Positions 1 to 6,872 are shown, numbered from the stretch's first letter. The stretch: DNA of 11,482 nucleotides from Roseiarcus sp049513815 (GCA_049513815.1 JBEKVR010000156.1:1-11482), one strand, 5' to 3'. Numbers and translations: made by a program. The notes: generated by a model not told the origin, from the sequence alone.

Positions 1-309
1 TTCAAGCTCGACGAGGTCAAAGAAGCGCTGCAGGAGGCCGGCGTCCAGGGGATCACGGTGCTGGAAGCCAAGGGCTTCGGCCGCCAGAAGGGCCACACCG
101 AGCTCTATCGCGGCGCCGAATACGTCGTCGACTTCCTGCCGAAAGTGAAGATCGAGGTCGTCGTCGCCGACGAAAATCTCGCCGCCACGGTCGAGGCGAT
201 CCGGCGGGCGGCGCAGACCGGCCGCATCGGCGATGGCAAGATATTTGTATCGCAAATCGACGAGGCCATCCGCATTCGCACCGGCGAAACCGGCGCGGAC
301 GCGGTTTGA
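1..309 (+). CDS. glnB: Nitrogen regulatory protein PII (GlnB), 5' end cut off by the window
   Basis: PII is a trimeric cytoplasmic sensor that binds 2-oxoglutarate and ATP/ADP and passes nitrogen status to partners such as the GlnA adenylyltransferase and NtrB. The frame is open from base 1 to TGA at 307-309, giving 102 residues. By comparison with the usual 112-residue family, about ten N-terminal residues lie outside the window. The visible start FKLDEVKEAL corresponds to family residues 11-20. The T-loop GHTELYRGAEY is intact, and its last tyrosine falls at family position 51, the uridylylation site. The second family signature, TGRIGDGKIFV, and the C-terminal IRIRTGE are also present. The gene lies directly upstream of glnA on the same strand, the usual glnBA arrangement in alphaproteobacteria, which favours GlnB over the AmtB-linked paralogue GlnK. 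Confidence 0.95.
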   Translation, partial: FKLDEVKEALQEAGVQGITVLEAKGFGRQKGHTELYRGAEYVVDFLPKVKIEVVVADENLAATVEAIRRAAQTGRIGDGKIFVSQIDEAIRIRTGETGADAV

Positions 310-408
310 CGGCGTCTTTTTGACGCGCGACGGCGCTTTCTTTCGAGGACTTCCCGCCGTCAGGCGGCGGGCAGGGGCACAACCGAACACGAGCAAGAAA
401 GGCATACC
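310..408 (+). promoter_or_regulatory. glnB-glnA intergenic spacer with two small inverted repeats
   Basis: This 99-base spacer has two inverted repeats. One is GCGTC (312-316), a TTTTT loop (317-321), and GACGC (322-326). The other is CCCGCCG (353-359), a five-base loop, and CGGCGGG (365-371). Neither is followed by a T tract, so neither looks like a full intrinsic terminator; RNA processing or partial attenuation between the genes is possible. The glnA ribosome-binding site is probably the AAGAAAGG stretch near 396-402. I found no sigma-54 -24/-12 element here, so any nitrogen-controlled promoter probably lies upstream of glnB or is not recognisable. The repeats are directly visible; their function is inference. 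Confidence 0.35.
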
Positions 409-1818
409 ATGAAGACCGCCAAGGATGTCCTGAAGGCGATCAAGGACAACGATGTAAAATATGTCGACCTGCGGTTCACCGACCCGCGCGGCAAGTGGCA
501 GCACGTCACCTTCGATCAGACGGTGGTTGACGAAGAGGCCATGGCCGACGGACTGGCGTTCGACGGCTCCTCGATCGCCGGTTGGCGGGCGATCAACGAA
601 TCCGACATGACCTTGATGCCGGATCCGACGTCGGCTTGCATGGACCCGTTCTTCGCGGCGTCGACGATGGTGATGAATTGCGACATTCTCGACCCGGCCA
701 CTGGCCAACCCTACAACCGCGATCCGCGCGGCATCGCCAAAAAGGCGGAAGCCTATTTGAAGTCGACCGGCGTCGGCGACGTCGCCTACTTCGGCCCGGA
801 GGCGGAATTCTTCGTCTTCGACGACGTCCGCTTCAAAGCCGATCCGTACAACACCAGCGTCATGATCGACTCGATCGAGCTGCCGACCAACTCCGACACG
901 GCGTACGAGGGGGGCAACCTCGGTCACCGCATGCGCACCAAGGGCGGCTATTTCCCCGTCCCGCCGCAAGACTCGGCGCAGGACATGCGCGGCGAAATGC
1001 TGGCGGCGATGACGCAGATGGGCGCGGTGCCCGAGAAGCACCACCACGAAGTCGCCTCCGCGCAGCACGAGCTCGGCCTCAAGTTCGGCCCGCTGACGAC
1101 GATGGCCGACAACCTGCAGATCTATAAGTACTGCGTGCATATGGTCGCGCAGAGCTACGGCAAGACGGCGACCTTCATGCCGAAGCCGGTCTATGGCGAC
1201 AACGGCTCGGGCATGCACGTCCACCAGTCGATCTGGAAGGGCGGCAAGCCGATGATGGCCGGCGACAAATACGCCGACCTCAGCCAGGAATGCTTGTGGT
1301 ACATCGGCGGCATCATCAAGCACGCCAAGGCGCTCAACGGCTTCACCAACCCGTCGACCAACAGCTACAAGCGCCTGGTTCCGGGCTTCGAGGCGCCGGT
1401 GCTGCTCGCCTATTCCGTGCGCAACCGCTCGGCGTCGTGCCGCATTCCGTGGACGTCAAACCCGAAAGCGAAGCGCGTCGAGGTGCGTTTCCCCGATCCG
1501 GTCGCCAATCCTTACCTCGCCTTCTCGGCGATGCTGCTGGCCGGCCTCGACGGCATCCTCAACAAGATCGATCCGGGCGCGGCGATGGACAAGGACCTCT
1601 ACGACCTGCCGCCGAAGGAGCTGAAGAAGATCCCGACGGTTTGCGGCAGCCTGCGCGAGGCGCTGGCGAACCTCGACAAGGACCGCGCCTTCCTCAAGGC
1701 CGGCGACGTGTTCAGCGACGACTTCATCGACAGCTACATCGAGTTGAAGATGGGCGAAGTGTACCGCTTCGAAATGGCGCCGCATCCGGTCGAGTTCGAC
1801 ATGTACTATTCGAGCTGA
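409..1818 (+). CDS. glnA: Glutamine synthetase, type I (GlnA)
   Basis: This enzyme makes glutamine from glutamate, ammonium and ATP in the cytoplasm and is the main entry point for ammonium; it normally forms a dodecamer. The 469-residue length is the family standard. Visible hallmarks are the N-terminal beta-grasp loop with FDGSSIAGW (residues 51-59), metal and nucleotide residues around GPEAEFFVFDDV (129-140), the glutamate-site stretch NGSGMHVHQS (265-274), the ATP/phosphate region NRSASCRIP (339-347), and RVEVRFPDP (356-364). Tyr398 in KDLYDLPP is the adenylylation site (Tyr397 in mature E. coli numbering), so activity is probably controlled by GlnE under PII. The ATG at 409 follows a purine-rich AAGAAAGG stretch and gives the expected MKTAKDVLK N-terminus. 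An intrinsic terminator lies 23 bases past the stop codon. Confidence 0.98.
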   Translation: MKTAKDVLKAIKDNDVKYVDLRFTDPRGKWQHVTFDQTVVDEEAMADGLAFDGSSIAGWRAINESDMTLMPDPTSACMDPFFAASTMVMNCDILDPATGQPYNRDPRGIAKKAEAYLKSTGVGDVAYFGPEAEFFVFDDVRFKADPYNTSVMIDSIELPTNSDTAYEGGNLGHRMRTKGGYFPVPPQDSAQDMRGEMLAAMTQMGAVPEKHHHEVASAQHELGLKFGPLTTMADNLQIYKYCVHMVAQSYGKTATFMPKPVYGDNGSGMHVHQSIWKGGKPMMAGDKYADLSQECLWYIGGIIKHAKALNGFTNPSTNSYKRLVPGFEAPVLLAYSVRNRSASCRIPWTSNPKAKRVEVRFPDPVANPYLAFSAMLLAGLDGILNKIDPGAAMDKDLYDLPPKELKKIPTVCGSLREALANLDKDRAFLKAGDVFSDDFIDSYIELKMGEVYRFEMAPHPVEFDMYYSS

Positions 1819-1823
1819 GCCGA

Positions 1824-1872
1824 CGCTCGAACGACGCGAAAGGGCGGCCGAAAGGCCGCCCTTTTTCGTTGG
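1824..1872 (+). repeat. Terminator-containing repeat, copy 1
   Basis: Bases 1824-1872 match 6776-6824 at 45 of 49 positions by eye. The differences are at 1829, 1835, 1841 and 1852. The match includes about 18 bases before the hairpin and a CGTTGG tail after the T tract, so more than the hairpin itself is conserved. Outside these limits the two sequences diverge. Confidence 0.8.
1842..1866 (+). terminator. Intrinsic terminator after glnA
   Basis: GGGCGGCC (1842-1849), a GAAA tetraloop (1850-1853) and GGCCGCCC (1854-1861) form a perfect 8-bp GC stem followed by TTTTT (1862-1866). The stem can extend through AAA at 1839-1841 pairing with the first Ts. It lies just downstream of the glnA stop and separates glnA from the sugar-transport operon. 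A near-copy, flanks included, lies at 6794-6818. Confidence 0.93.
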
Positions 1873-1963
1873 ACGGGCGGGCGTCGCGTCGGCGCGGCCG
1901 CAAGTTTCAGATAGCGTTGATATTTCGCGCCCTGACCCAGGCGCCGTCCACAAACGGGCATAA

Positions 1964-1983
1964 AAACGTTTGCGCAAACGTTT
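1964..1983. promoter_or_regulatory. Probable LacI-family operator of the sugar-transport operon
   Basis: AAACGTTTGCGCAAACGTTT is a perfect 20-bp palindrome about 71 bases before the LacI-type regulator start. Its centre TTTG-CG-CAAA has the central CpG typical of LacI-family sites. It also contains two copies of the smaller palindrome AAACGTTT (1964-1971 and 1976-1983), whose centres are 12 bp apart. CATAAA at 1959-1964, just before it, could be part of a -10 element, which would place the operator over the transcription start, but no convincing -35 supports this. The palindrome is directly visible; autoregulation by the adjacent gene is inferred from family behaviour and position. Confidence 0.75.
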
Positions 1984-2054
1984 CGATGATGGCAACATGC
2001 TGTGAAATTCGCTGTCGCCCCCACCCCAAGAGGTAGGCGACGACGGGAGGGAAC

Positions 2055-3056
2055 ATGGCGACGATTGCCGACGTGGCGCGCCAAGCGGGCGTATCGCTTT
2101 CGACGGTATCGCATGTCGTCAACGGGACGCGCCGCGTCGCCCCGCAGACGGCTCGAGCGGTGCAGGCGGCGATCGATTCGACCGGCTACATTCCCAATAT
2201 CCTTGCCCGCGCGCTGAAGACCGCCTCGACGCGTTCGGTCGGCGTCGCGATCTCGGCAATCTCGAACCCCTATTTCAGCGACATTATCTGCGCGGTCGAG
2301 ACGGAATGCTCGCGCCTCGGCATGATGGTCTTCCTCTCCGACACCGAAGACGATCCGACGCGCGAGCTCGAAGCCGTCGCGGCGCTGCACCAGCGGCGCG
2401 TCGACGGCATCATTCTCGCCCCTTGCGCCGACCCGGAGCGCCGCGCGCTCGCCTATCTGCGCGCCGCGCACGTACCCTGCGTGCTGATCGACCGCATGCC
2501 GGACCCGTCGTTCGACCAGGTCGGCGTCAACAATCGCGCGGCGATGCGAAACCTTGTCGAGCACGTCGCCGGCCGCGGCCACCGGCGCATCGGCTATATC
2601 GGCGGCAATCCCGGGTTCGAGACCACCAAGGAGCGCGTCGCCGGCTACCGCGACGCCATGCGCCGCCTCCGCCTGCCGGTGGATGAGCGCTATCTCGTCA
2701 CCAGCAGCGGGACGACCGAACGCGCCGCCGACGCGGCGCGTGCGCTGCTCGATCTCGCCGTTCGGCCGACGGCGCTCGTCACCGGCAACAATCTCGCGAC
2801 GATCGGCGTGATGCGAGCCCTGCGCGAGCGCCGGCTGCGCGTGCCGACCGACATTTCCGTCGCCGGCTTCGACGACTTCGAATGGGCGGACTGCTTCGAG
2901 CCGCGGCTGACGCTGGTCGCCCAGCCCTGCGCCGAGATCGGCCGGCGCGCCGCCGCCATGCTGATGGAGCGGATCGCCGCGCCGGACGGGCCGCCGCGGA
3001 CGATCCGGCTCGATGCGTCGATCGTCGAACGCGATTCCTGCGGAGCGCCGCAATGA
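2055..3056 (+). CDS. LacI-family transcriptional regulator of the adjacent ABC importer
   Basis: This is a 333-residue DNA-binding protein, the usual LacI/GalR length. Residues 3-22 form the helix-turn-helix (TIADVARQAGVSLSTVSHVV), followed by NGTRRVAPQTARAV and the hinge NILARALKT (48-56). Leu54 aligns with the hinge leucine that inserts into the minor groove in PurR and LacI. The rest is a periplasmic-binding-protein-like ligand domain beginning at SVGVAIS (61-67), with the typical GHRRIGYIGG segment and an AGFDDFEWADCFEPRLT motif near the C terminus. The ATG at 2055 has a GGGAGG ribosome-binding site at 2045-2050. The stop overlaps the next gene's start (ATGA), so the two are translationally coupled. 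The likely effector is the transporter's substrate, a sugar or derivative, but nothing here identifies it. Most such regulators repress and are released by ligand. Confidence 0.93.
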   Translation: MATIADVARQAGVSLSTVSHVVNGTRRVAPQTARAVQAAIDSTGYIPNILARALKTASTRSVGVAISAISNPYFSDIICAVETECSRLGMMVFLSDTEDDPTRELEAVAALHQRRVDGIILAPCADPERRALAYLRAAHVPCVLIDRMPDPSFDQVGVNNRAAMRNLVEHVAGRGHRRIGYIGGNPGFETTKERVAGYRDAMRRLRLPVDERYLVTSSGTTERAADAARALLDLAVRPTALVTGNNLATIGVMRALRERRLRVPTDISVAGFDDFEWADCFEPRLTLVAQPCAEIGRRAAAMLMERIAAPDGPPRTIRLDASIVERDSCGAPQ

Positions 3057-4585
3057 CCGACACGGAGCGTCCACTCCTTGAGATGCGCGGAGTCGTCAAG
3101 ACTTTCGGCGGCGCCCAGGCGCTGCGCGGCGTCGACTTCGACCTCAAGCGCGGCGAAGTCCATGCGCTGCTCGGCGAGAACGGCGCCGGCAAGTCGACGC
3201 TGATGAACGTGCTTTCGGGCGTCATCGCGCCGGACGCGGGCGAGATGAGCATCGACGGCCAGCCGGTGCGCTTCGCCGACCCGCGCGCCGCGCAGGCGGG
3301 CGGCGTCGCGATGGTCTTCCAGGAGCTCGATCTTGTTCCGAGCCTCGACGTCACCGCCAATCTCTTCCTCGGCCGCGAAGCGACGCGGGCGGGCGTGCTG
3401 GATCGCGCGACGATGCGCCGCCAGGCGCGCGAGCGGCTCGCGGCCGTCGCCGACGACCTCGACGTCGATCAGCTCGTCGCCAATCTTTCAGTTGGTCGCC
3501 GCCAGATTGTCGCCATCGCCAAGGCGCTGACCTACGCCTCGAAGATTCTCGTCATGGACGAGCCGACCGCCGCGTTGACCGCGGCTGAGGTCGAACGGTT
3601 GTTCGCGGTGATGCGCGACATCGCGGCGCGCGGCGTCGGCATCGTCTACATCTCGCATCGCCTCGAAGAGGTGCCCCGCGTCGCCGACCGCGTCACCGTG
3701 CTGCGCGACGGCAAGGTCGCCGGCACCGCCGGCGCCCAGACGCCGCAATCGACCCTCGTGCAAATGCTGGTCGGCCGGCCGCTCGCCGAGCTCTACCCGC
3801 GCCGCAGCGGCAAGTTCGGCAAGACCGTCCTGCGTTTGGAGCGCGCGCGTTTTCACGCCAAACGCGCGCCGTCAGGCTGGCGCGAGCCCGCCGACGTGTC
3901 GCTCACGGTGCGCGAGGGCGAGATCGTCGGTCTGGCCGGCATCATGGGCGCCGGCCGCACCGAGCTGCTCTCGGCGCTCTACGGCTCCGCCGGCGCCGGA
4001 AGGTGGAGCGGCGTCGTCGAGGTCGCCGGCGCGACCGCCAACCTCGCCTCGATTCATTCGGCCCGCTCGCGTGGACTCGCCTTCGTCACCGACGATCGCC
4101 GCGGCGCCGGACTGATGCTGCGCGACAGCGTCAGCCGCAACCTCGTCGGCTCGATCATCCGCCGGGTTTCGCCGATGTTTGTGATGTCGCCGGCGCGCGA
4201 GCAGCGTCTGGCGCGGCGCGCGATCCAACTGTTCGACGTCCGCCCGGCGCGCCCGGAGATCACTGCCGGCGCCCTATCTGGCGGCAATCAGCAGAAGGTC
4301 GTGCTGGCCAAGGAAGTGATGACCGAGCCGCGCCTGCTGCTGCTCGACGAGCCGACGCGCGGCGTCGACGTCGGCGCCAAAGGCGAAATCTATGCTCGCA
4401 TTCGCGGCTTCGCAGATCAGGGGCTCGGCGTGCTGATCGCTTCGAGCGAGATGCCCGAGCTGCTCGGCCTCTGCGATCGCGTCGTGGTGCTGCGCGGCGG
4501 CCGCAGCGTCGCCGAGTTTCCCGCCGGAGCGGACGAGCGCGAAGTGCTCGCCGTTGCGGAGGCGAGCGACGGCGAGGCCGCGTGA
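3053..4585 (+). CDS. Sugar ABC transporter ATP-binding protein, double-domain (RbsA/MglA type)
   Basis: This is a cytoplasmic ATPase with two fused nucleotide-binding domains that powers a carbohydrate uptake importer of the CUT2 class. Its 510 residues are the usual size. Domain 1 has Walker A GENGAGKST (41-49), Q-loop Gln90, signature LSVGRRQ (145-151), Walker B ILVMDE (165-170) and His202. Domain 2 has a degenerate P-loop, GIMGAGRTE (297-304), a canonical signature LSGGNQQ (408-414) and Walker B LLLLDE (428-433); serine replaces the switch histidine (IASSEMPEL). This asymmetry is normal for RbsA-like proteins. The start at 3053 overlaps the regulator's stop (ATGA), has CGGAG at 3041-3045 and gives the expected MTDTERPLLEMRGVVKTFGG. 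A longer frame back to 2882 merely runs inside the regulator gene. Substrate unknown. Confidence 0.95.
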   Translation: MTDTERPLLEMRGVVKTFGGAQALRGVDFDLKRGEVHALLGENGAGKSTLMNVLSGVIAPDAGEMSIDGQPVRFADPRAAQAGGVAMVFQELDLVPSLDVTANLFLGREATRAGVLDRATMRRQARERLAAVADDLDVDQLVANLSVGRRQIVAIAKALTYASKILVMDEPTAALTAAEVERLFAVMRDIAARGVGIVYISHRLEEVPRVADRVTVLRDGKVAGTAGAQTPQSTLVQMLVGRPLAELYPRRSGKFGKTVLRLERARFHAKRAPSGWREPADVSLTVREGEIVGLAGIMGAGRTELLSALYGSAGAGRWSGVVEVAGATANLASIHSARSRGLAFVTDDRRGAGLMLRDSVSRNLVGSIIRRVSPMFVMSPAREQRLARRAIQLFDVRPARPEITAGALSGGNQQKVVLAKEVMTEPRLLLLDEPTRGVDVGAKGEIYARIRGFADQGLGVLIASSEMPELLGLCDRVVVLRGGRSVAEFPAGADEREVLAVAEASDGEAA

Positions 4586-4591
4586 CGAATC

Positions 4592-4614
4592 GCTGCGCCG
4601 GCGCACGACGCAGC
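4592..4614 (+). other. Small inverted repeat between ATPase and permease genes
   Basis: GCTGCG (4592-4597) and CGCAGC (4609-4614) flank an 11-base loop in the 59-base gap between the ATPase stop and the permease start. There is no T tract, so it is not an intrinsic terminator. It could mark RNA processing or stabilisation within the operon, or it could be chance in GC-rich sequence. Confidence 0.3.
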
Positions 4615-4644
4615 TAACGAAACGAAATCGGGTGGAAATGGATC

Positions 4645-5691
4645 ATGACTGAGGCAGCCCGCGCTTCAACCCTCGCCCCAGGTCCCGTGAAATCGCGAAT
4701 CGACCCGTTGGCGATCGCCGTGCGTTTCCAGAGCGTCATCGGCCTGATCGTCGTCGCGATCGGCGGCGTCATCTTCTCGCCGCGACGGCATGGACTGATC
4801 CTGTTCCTCGCGCCCGACAACATGGCCAACATCGTCCGCGCCGTGTCGGAGACCGGCATCATCGCCGTCGGAATGACCTTCGTCATCATCACCGCCGGCA
4901 TCGATCTGTCGGTCGGCGCGCTGCTCAGCCTGTCGAGCGTGCTCACCGCGTCGATCATGACCACGGCCGGCTGGGGTCTCATCCCAACGGTGCTGTTCGT
5001 CGTCGCCTGCGGCGCCGTCTTCGGCGCGATCCAGGGCTTCATCTCGACGCGCTTCCGCCTCGAGCCGTTCATCGTCACGCTCGCCGGCCTGCAGGTCGCG
5101 CGCGGCCTCGCGCTGGTCATCTCCAACAACCAGTACATCAACATTTCCTACGGCAATGGGCCGGGGCTCGCGCCGCCGGTGTTCGCCATCCTCGGCGAAC
5201 GCCTGTTCAACAACACCGTGCCGGTGGCGACGCTGGTCTTCGTCGTCGTCGCGGCCGTCGCCGTGTTCGTGCTGAACTTCACCCGGTTCGGACGCTATGT
5301 CTTCGCCGTCGGCGGCAACGAGCGCGCGGCGCGGCTGTCCGGCGTGCCGGTGCGAATGGTGAAGATCTCGGTCTACGGCATCACCGGTTTTGTCTCCGCC
5401 ATTGCGGGCATCGTTCACGCCGGCCAGTTCAATTTCGGCAGCGCCAACGACGGCACAGGTTACGAGCTCATGGCCATCGCGGCCGTCGTCATCGGCGGCA
5501 CGAGCCTGTTCGGCGGCGCCGGTTCGCTGGTGGGCACCGTCGCCGGCGCGGTCATGCTCGGCGCGCTCGCCAACATCCTTCAGCTCAACAACATCAACGC
5601 AGCCCTGCAATTGCTCGCGACGGGGGCGATCATCGTTCTCGCCGCGGTGCTTCAATCTCTCGTGAGTCGCCGCGAGGGATTGGGACGCTGA
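4645..5691 (+). CDS. Sugar ABC transporter permease (RbsC/AraH family)
   Basis: This is an inner-membrane subunit, probably a homodimer, that forms the channel of the CUT2 importer. The 348-residue product is very hydrophobic, with about eight to ten membrane spans after a charged cytoplasmic N-terminus (first hydrophobic run about 30-45). Family signatures are GMTFVIITAGIDLSVGA (76-92), with the hallmark GIDLSVG at 85-91; FGRYVFAVGGNERAARLSGV (215-234), the cytoplasmic loop that contacts the ATPase; and a glycine-rich GGTSLFGGAGSLVGTVAGA segment (284-302). The ATG at 4645 is preceded by GGTGGA near 4631-4636. An ATG seven bases upstream is out of frame and stops after four codons. The gene lies between its ATPase and binding protein on the same strand. 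The sequence does not give the transported sugar. Confidence 0.94.
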   Translation: MTEAARASTLAPGPVKSRIDPLAIAVRFQSVIGLIVVAIGGVIFSPRRHGLILFLAPDNMANIVRAVSETGIIAVGMTFVIITAGIDLSVGALLSLSSVLTASIMTTAGWGLIPTVLFVVACGAVFGAIQGFISTRFRLEPFIVTLAGLQVARGLALVISNNQYINISYGNGPGLAPPVFAILGERLFNNTVPVATLVFVVVAAVAVFVLNFTRFGRYVFAVGGNERAARLSGVPVRMVKISVYGITGFVSAIAGIVHAGQFNFGSANDGTGYELMAIAAVVIGGTSLFGGAGSLVGTVAGAVMLGALANILQLNNINAALQLLATGAIIVLAAVLQSLVSRREGLGR

Positions 5692-5731
5692 GTCAACAAG
5701 AGCGACACCTCAATGTGACAGGGAGTGGAAT

Positions 5732-6721
5732 ATGAGTTTCGCAATTTCTAGACGGCATCGGGCGCTCTGGCTAAGCGCCGGCGTCGTCGCACTCGGCTGC
5801 GCCGCAGCTCAAGCGGCGCCGCTCGTCAAAGACTGCGCCAAGGACGGCAAGTTCGTCATCGGCTTCTCGCAGGCCAACAACGCCGAACCCTATCGCGCGC
5901 ACGTCAACGACGAATTGACGGCGGCGGCGAAGGCGGCGCCACAATTCACGCTGCAGATCGCCGACGGCGCCGGCAACGTGAACACGCAGACTTCGCAGAT
6001 GGACAACTTCATCACCCAGAAGGTCGATCTCATCCTGATCTCGCCCTTCGAGGCGGCGCCGCTGACTCCGGTCGTCGCCCGCGCGATGAAGGCCGGCATT
6101 CCGGTCATCGAGCTCGACCGCAAGACCGTCGGCGACCCCGGCAAGGACTACACGGCGTTCATTGGCGGCGACAACTTCAAGATCGCGCAGGAAGCGGGCA
6201 AGTATGTCGCCGACAAGCTGCTGCCGGGCGGCGGCGAAGTCGCGGTGCTCGAGGGCCTGCCGAGTTCCACGCCGGCCGTCGAACGCCTCAACGGCTTCAA
6301 GGACGGCGTGAAGGGCAACGCCAAGATCCAGATCGTCGCGGAACAGGCGGCTGACTGGATGCCGGACAAAGCGCAGACCGCTTTCGCTGCGATGCTGCAG
6401 GCCCACCCCAACATCGTCGCCGTCTACGCCTCGAACGACATGATGGCGGCCGGGGCGCGGCTCGCCGCCAAAGGCGCCGGCAAGAAGGACGGCGACATCA
6501 AGATCCTCGGCACCGACGGACTGCCGGGCCCGGCCGGCGGCATCCGCGCCGTCGCCGAGGGCGAATGGGCCGCGACCTTCACCTACCCGACCGGCGGGCC
6601 GGAGGCGATCGACATGGCCAAGAAGATCCTGCTCGACTGCGCCGAGACGGTCGACACGGTCGTCACCGTGCCGACCACCGCGATCACGCCGGACAACGCG
6701 AAATCGCTGATGGGCAAGTAA
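5732..6721 (+). CDS. Periplasmic sugar-binding protein of the ABC importer (RbsB/YtfQ-like)
   Basis: This protein captures the substrate in the periplasm and delivers it to the permease. It has 329 residues with a Sec signal peptide: RRHR, a hydrophobic core about 11-25, and probable cleavage at AQA-AP near residue 28. The mature part is a Peripla_BP_4 fold. Eye alignment with RbsB puts likely ligand contacts at Tyr54/Arg55 (AEPYRAH), Asp129-Arg130 (ELDR), Arg185 (VERLNGF), Asn235-Asp236 (ASND) and Asp262 (GTDG). Arginine at 55, where RbsB has phenylalanine, resembles YtfQ, a furanose binder. Tyr285 sits near the RbsB Gln235 position. Cys35 and Cys303 are the only mature cysteines and may pair. 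The start is supported by AGGGAGTGG at 5720-5728. It is the last gene of the operon and is followed by a strong terminator. Substrate remains unassigned. Confidence 0.93.
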   Translation: MSFAISRRHRALWLSAGVVALGCAAAQAAPLVKDCAKDGKFVIGFSQANNAEPYRAHVNDELTAAAKAAPQFTLQIADGAGNVNTQTSQMDNFITQKVDLILISPFEAAPLTPVVARAMKAGIPVIELDRKTVGDPGKDYTAFIGGDNFKIAQEAGKYVADKLLPGGGEVAVLEGLPSSTPAVERLNGFKDGVKGNAKIQIVAEQAADWMPDKAQTAFAAMLQAHPNIVAVYASNDMMAAGARLAAKGAGKKDGDIKILGTDGLPGPAGGIRAVAEGEWAATFTYPTGGPEAIDMAKKILLDCAETVDTVVTVPTTAITPDNAKSLMGK

Positions 6722-6775
6722 GCCCAAAGGCGCGGGCCTTCGTGGCCCCCAGCCCTCCTGTGTAGCGGAGGCTCG

Positions 6776-6824
6776 CGCTCAAACGATGCGAAGGGGCGGC
6801 CGAGAGGCCGCCCTTTTTCGTTGG
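6776..6824 (+). repeat. Terminator-containing repeat, copy 2
   Basis: This copy is the counterpart of 1824-1872, with four differences in 49 bases (6781, 6787, 6793 and 6804). The leading CGCTC, the AACGA-GCG stretch, the whole hairpin and the TTTTTCGTTGG tail are shared. The two copies lie about 5 kb apart, in direct orientation, at the ends of unrelated transcription units. Confidence 0.8.
6794..6818 (+). terminator. Intrinsic terminator of the sugar ABC operon
   Basis: GGGCGGCC (6794-6801), a GAGA tetraloop (6802-6805) and GGCCGCCC (6806-6813) form a perfect 8-bp stem followed by TTTTT (6814-6818). It lies 72 bases after the binding-protein stop and ends the four-gene operon before the cytochrome gene. 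The stem is identical to that of the glnA terminator; only the loop differs. Confidence 0.93.
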
Positions 6825-6857
6825 GCGGCGCGCAAGCGCTCCGCCGCAGCGCGCCCA

Positions 6858-6872
6858 GCTGTCCTGGACAGC
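6858..6872. promoter_or_regulatory. Palindromic site upstream of the cytochrome c gene
   Basis: GCTGTCC (6858-6864), a single T (6865) and GGACAGC (6866-6872) make a 15-base palindrome with perfect 7-base arms. It lies 62 bases before the cytochrome start and just after the operon terminator. The size suits a dimeric regulator's operator. No T tract follows and the one-base centre rules out a normal RNA hairpin loop, so a terminator is unlikely. No clear promoter elements are visible around it, and no specific regulator can be named. Confidence 0.35.

Noticed and set aside
310..408. Sigma-54 promoter before glnA
   Set aside because: No TGGCAC-N5-TTGC-like element with correct spacing is present. 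The only GGCAC (near 375) is not followed by GC at the required distance.
2882..3052. Extended N-terminus of the ABC ATPase
   Set aside because: These 57 codons lie inside the regulator gene and give Arg/Ala/Asp-rich sequence unlike any ABC domain. The ATG at 3053 gives the expected family start with a CGGAG site.
1806..3074. Long minus-strand frame (422 codons) opposite the LacI-type gene
   Set aside because: It is antisense to a confidently identified gene, and its Arg/Ala/Asp-rich translation has no recognisable domain. It arises from the few stop codons in GC-rich codons with G/C third positions.
3935..3970. Degenerate Walker A in the second ATPase domain as a loss-of-function sign
   Set aside because: The altered P-loop GAGRTE and the missing switch histidine in domain 2 are standard for RbsA/MglA-type ATPases, so this is not an anomaly.
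5792..5806. Lipoprotein signal (ALGC) in the sugar-binding protein
   Set aside because: The residue at -3 is alanine and at -2 leucine, which does not fit the usual L-[AS]-[GA]-C lipobox, while a good signal peptidase I site AQA-AP follows.
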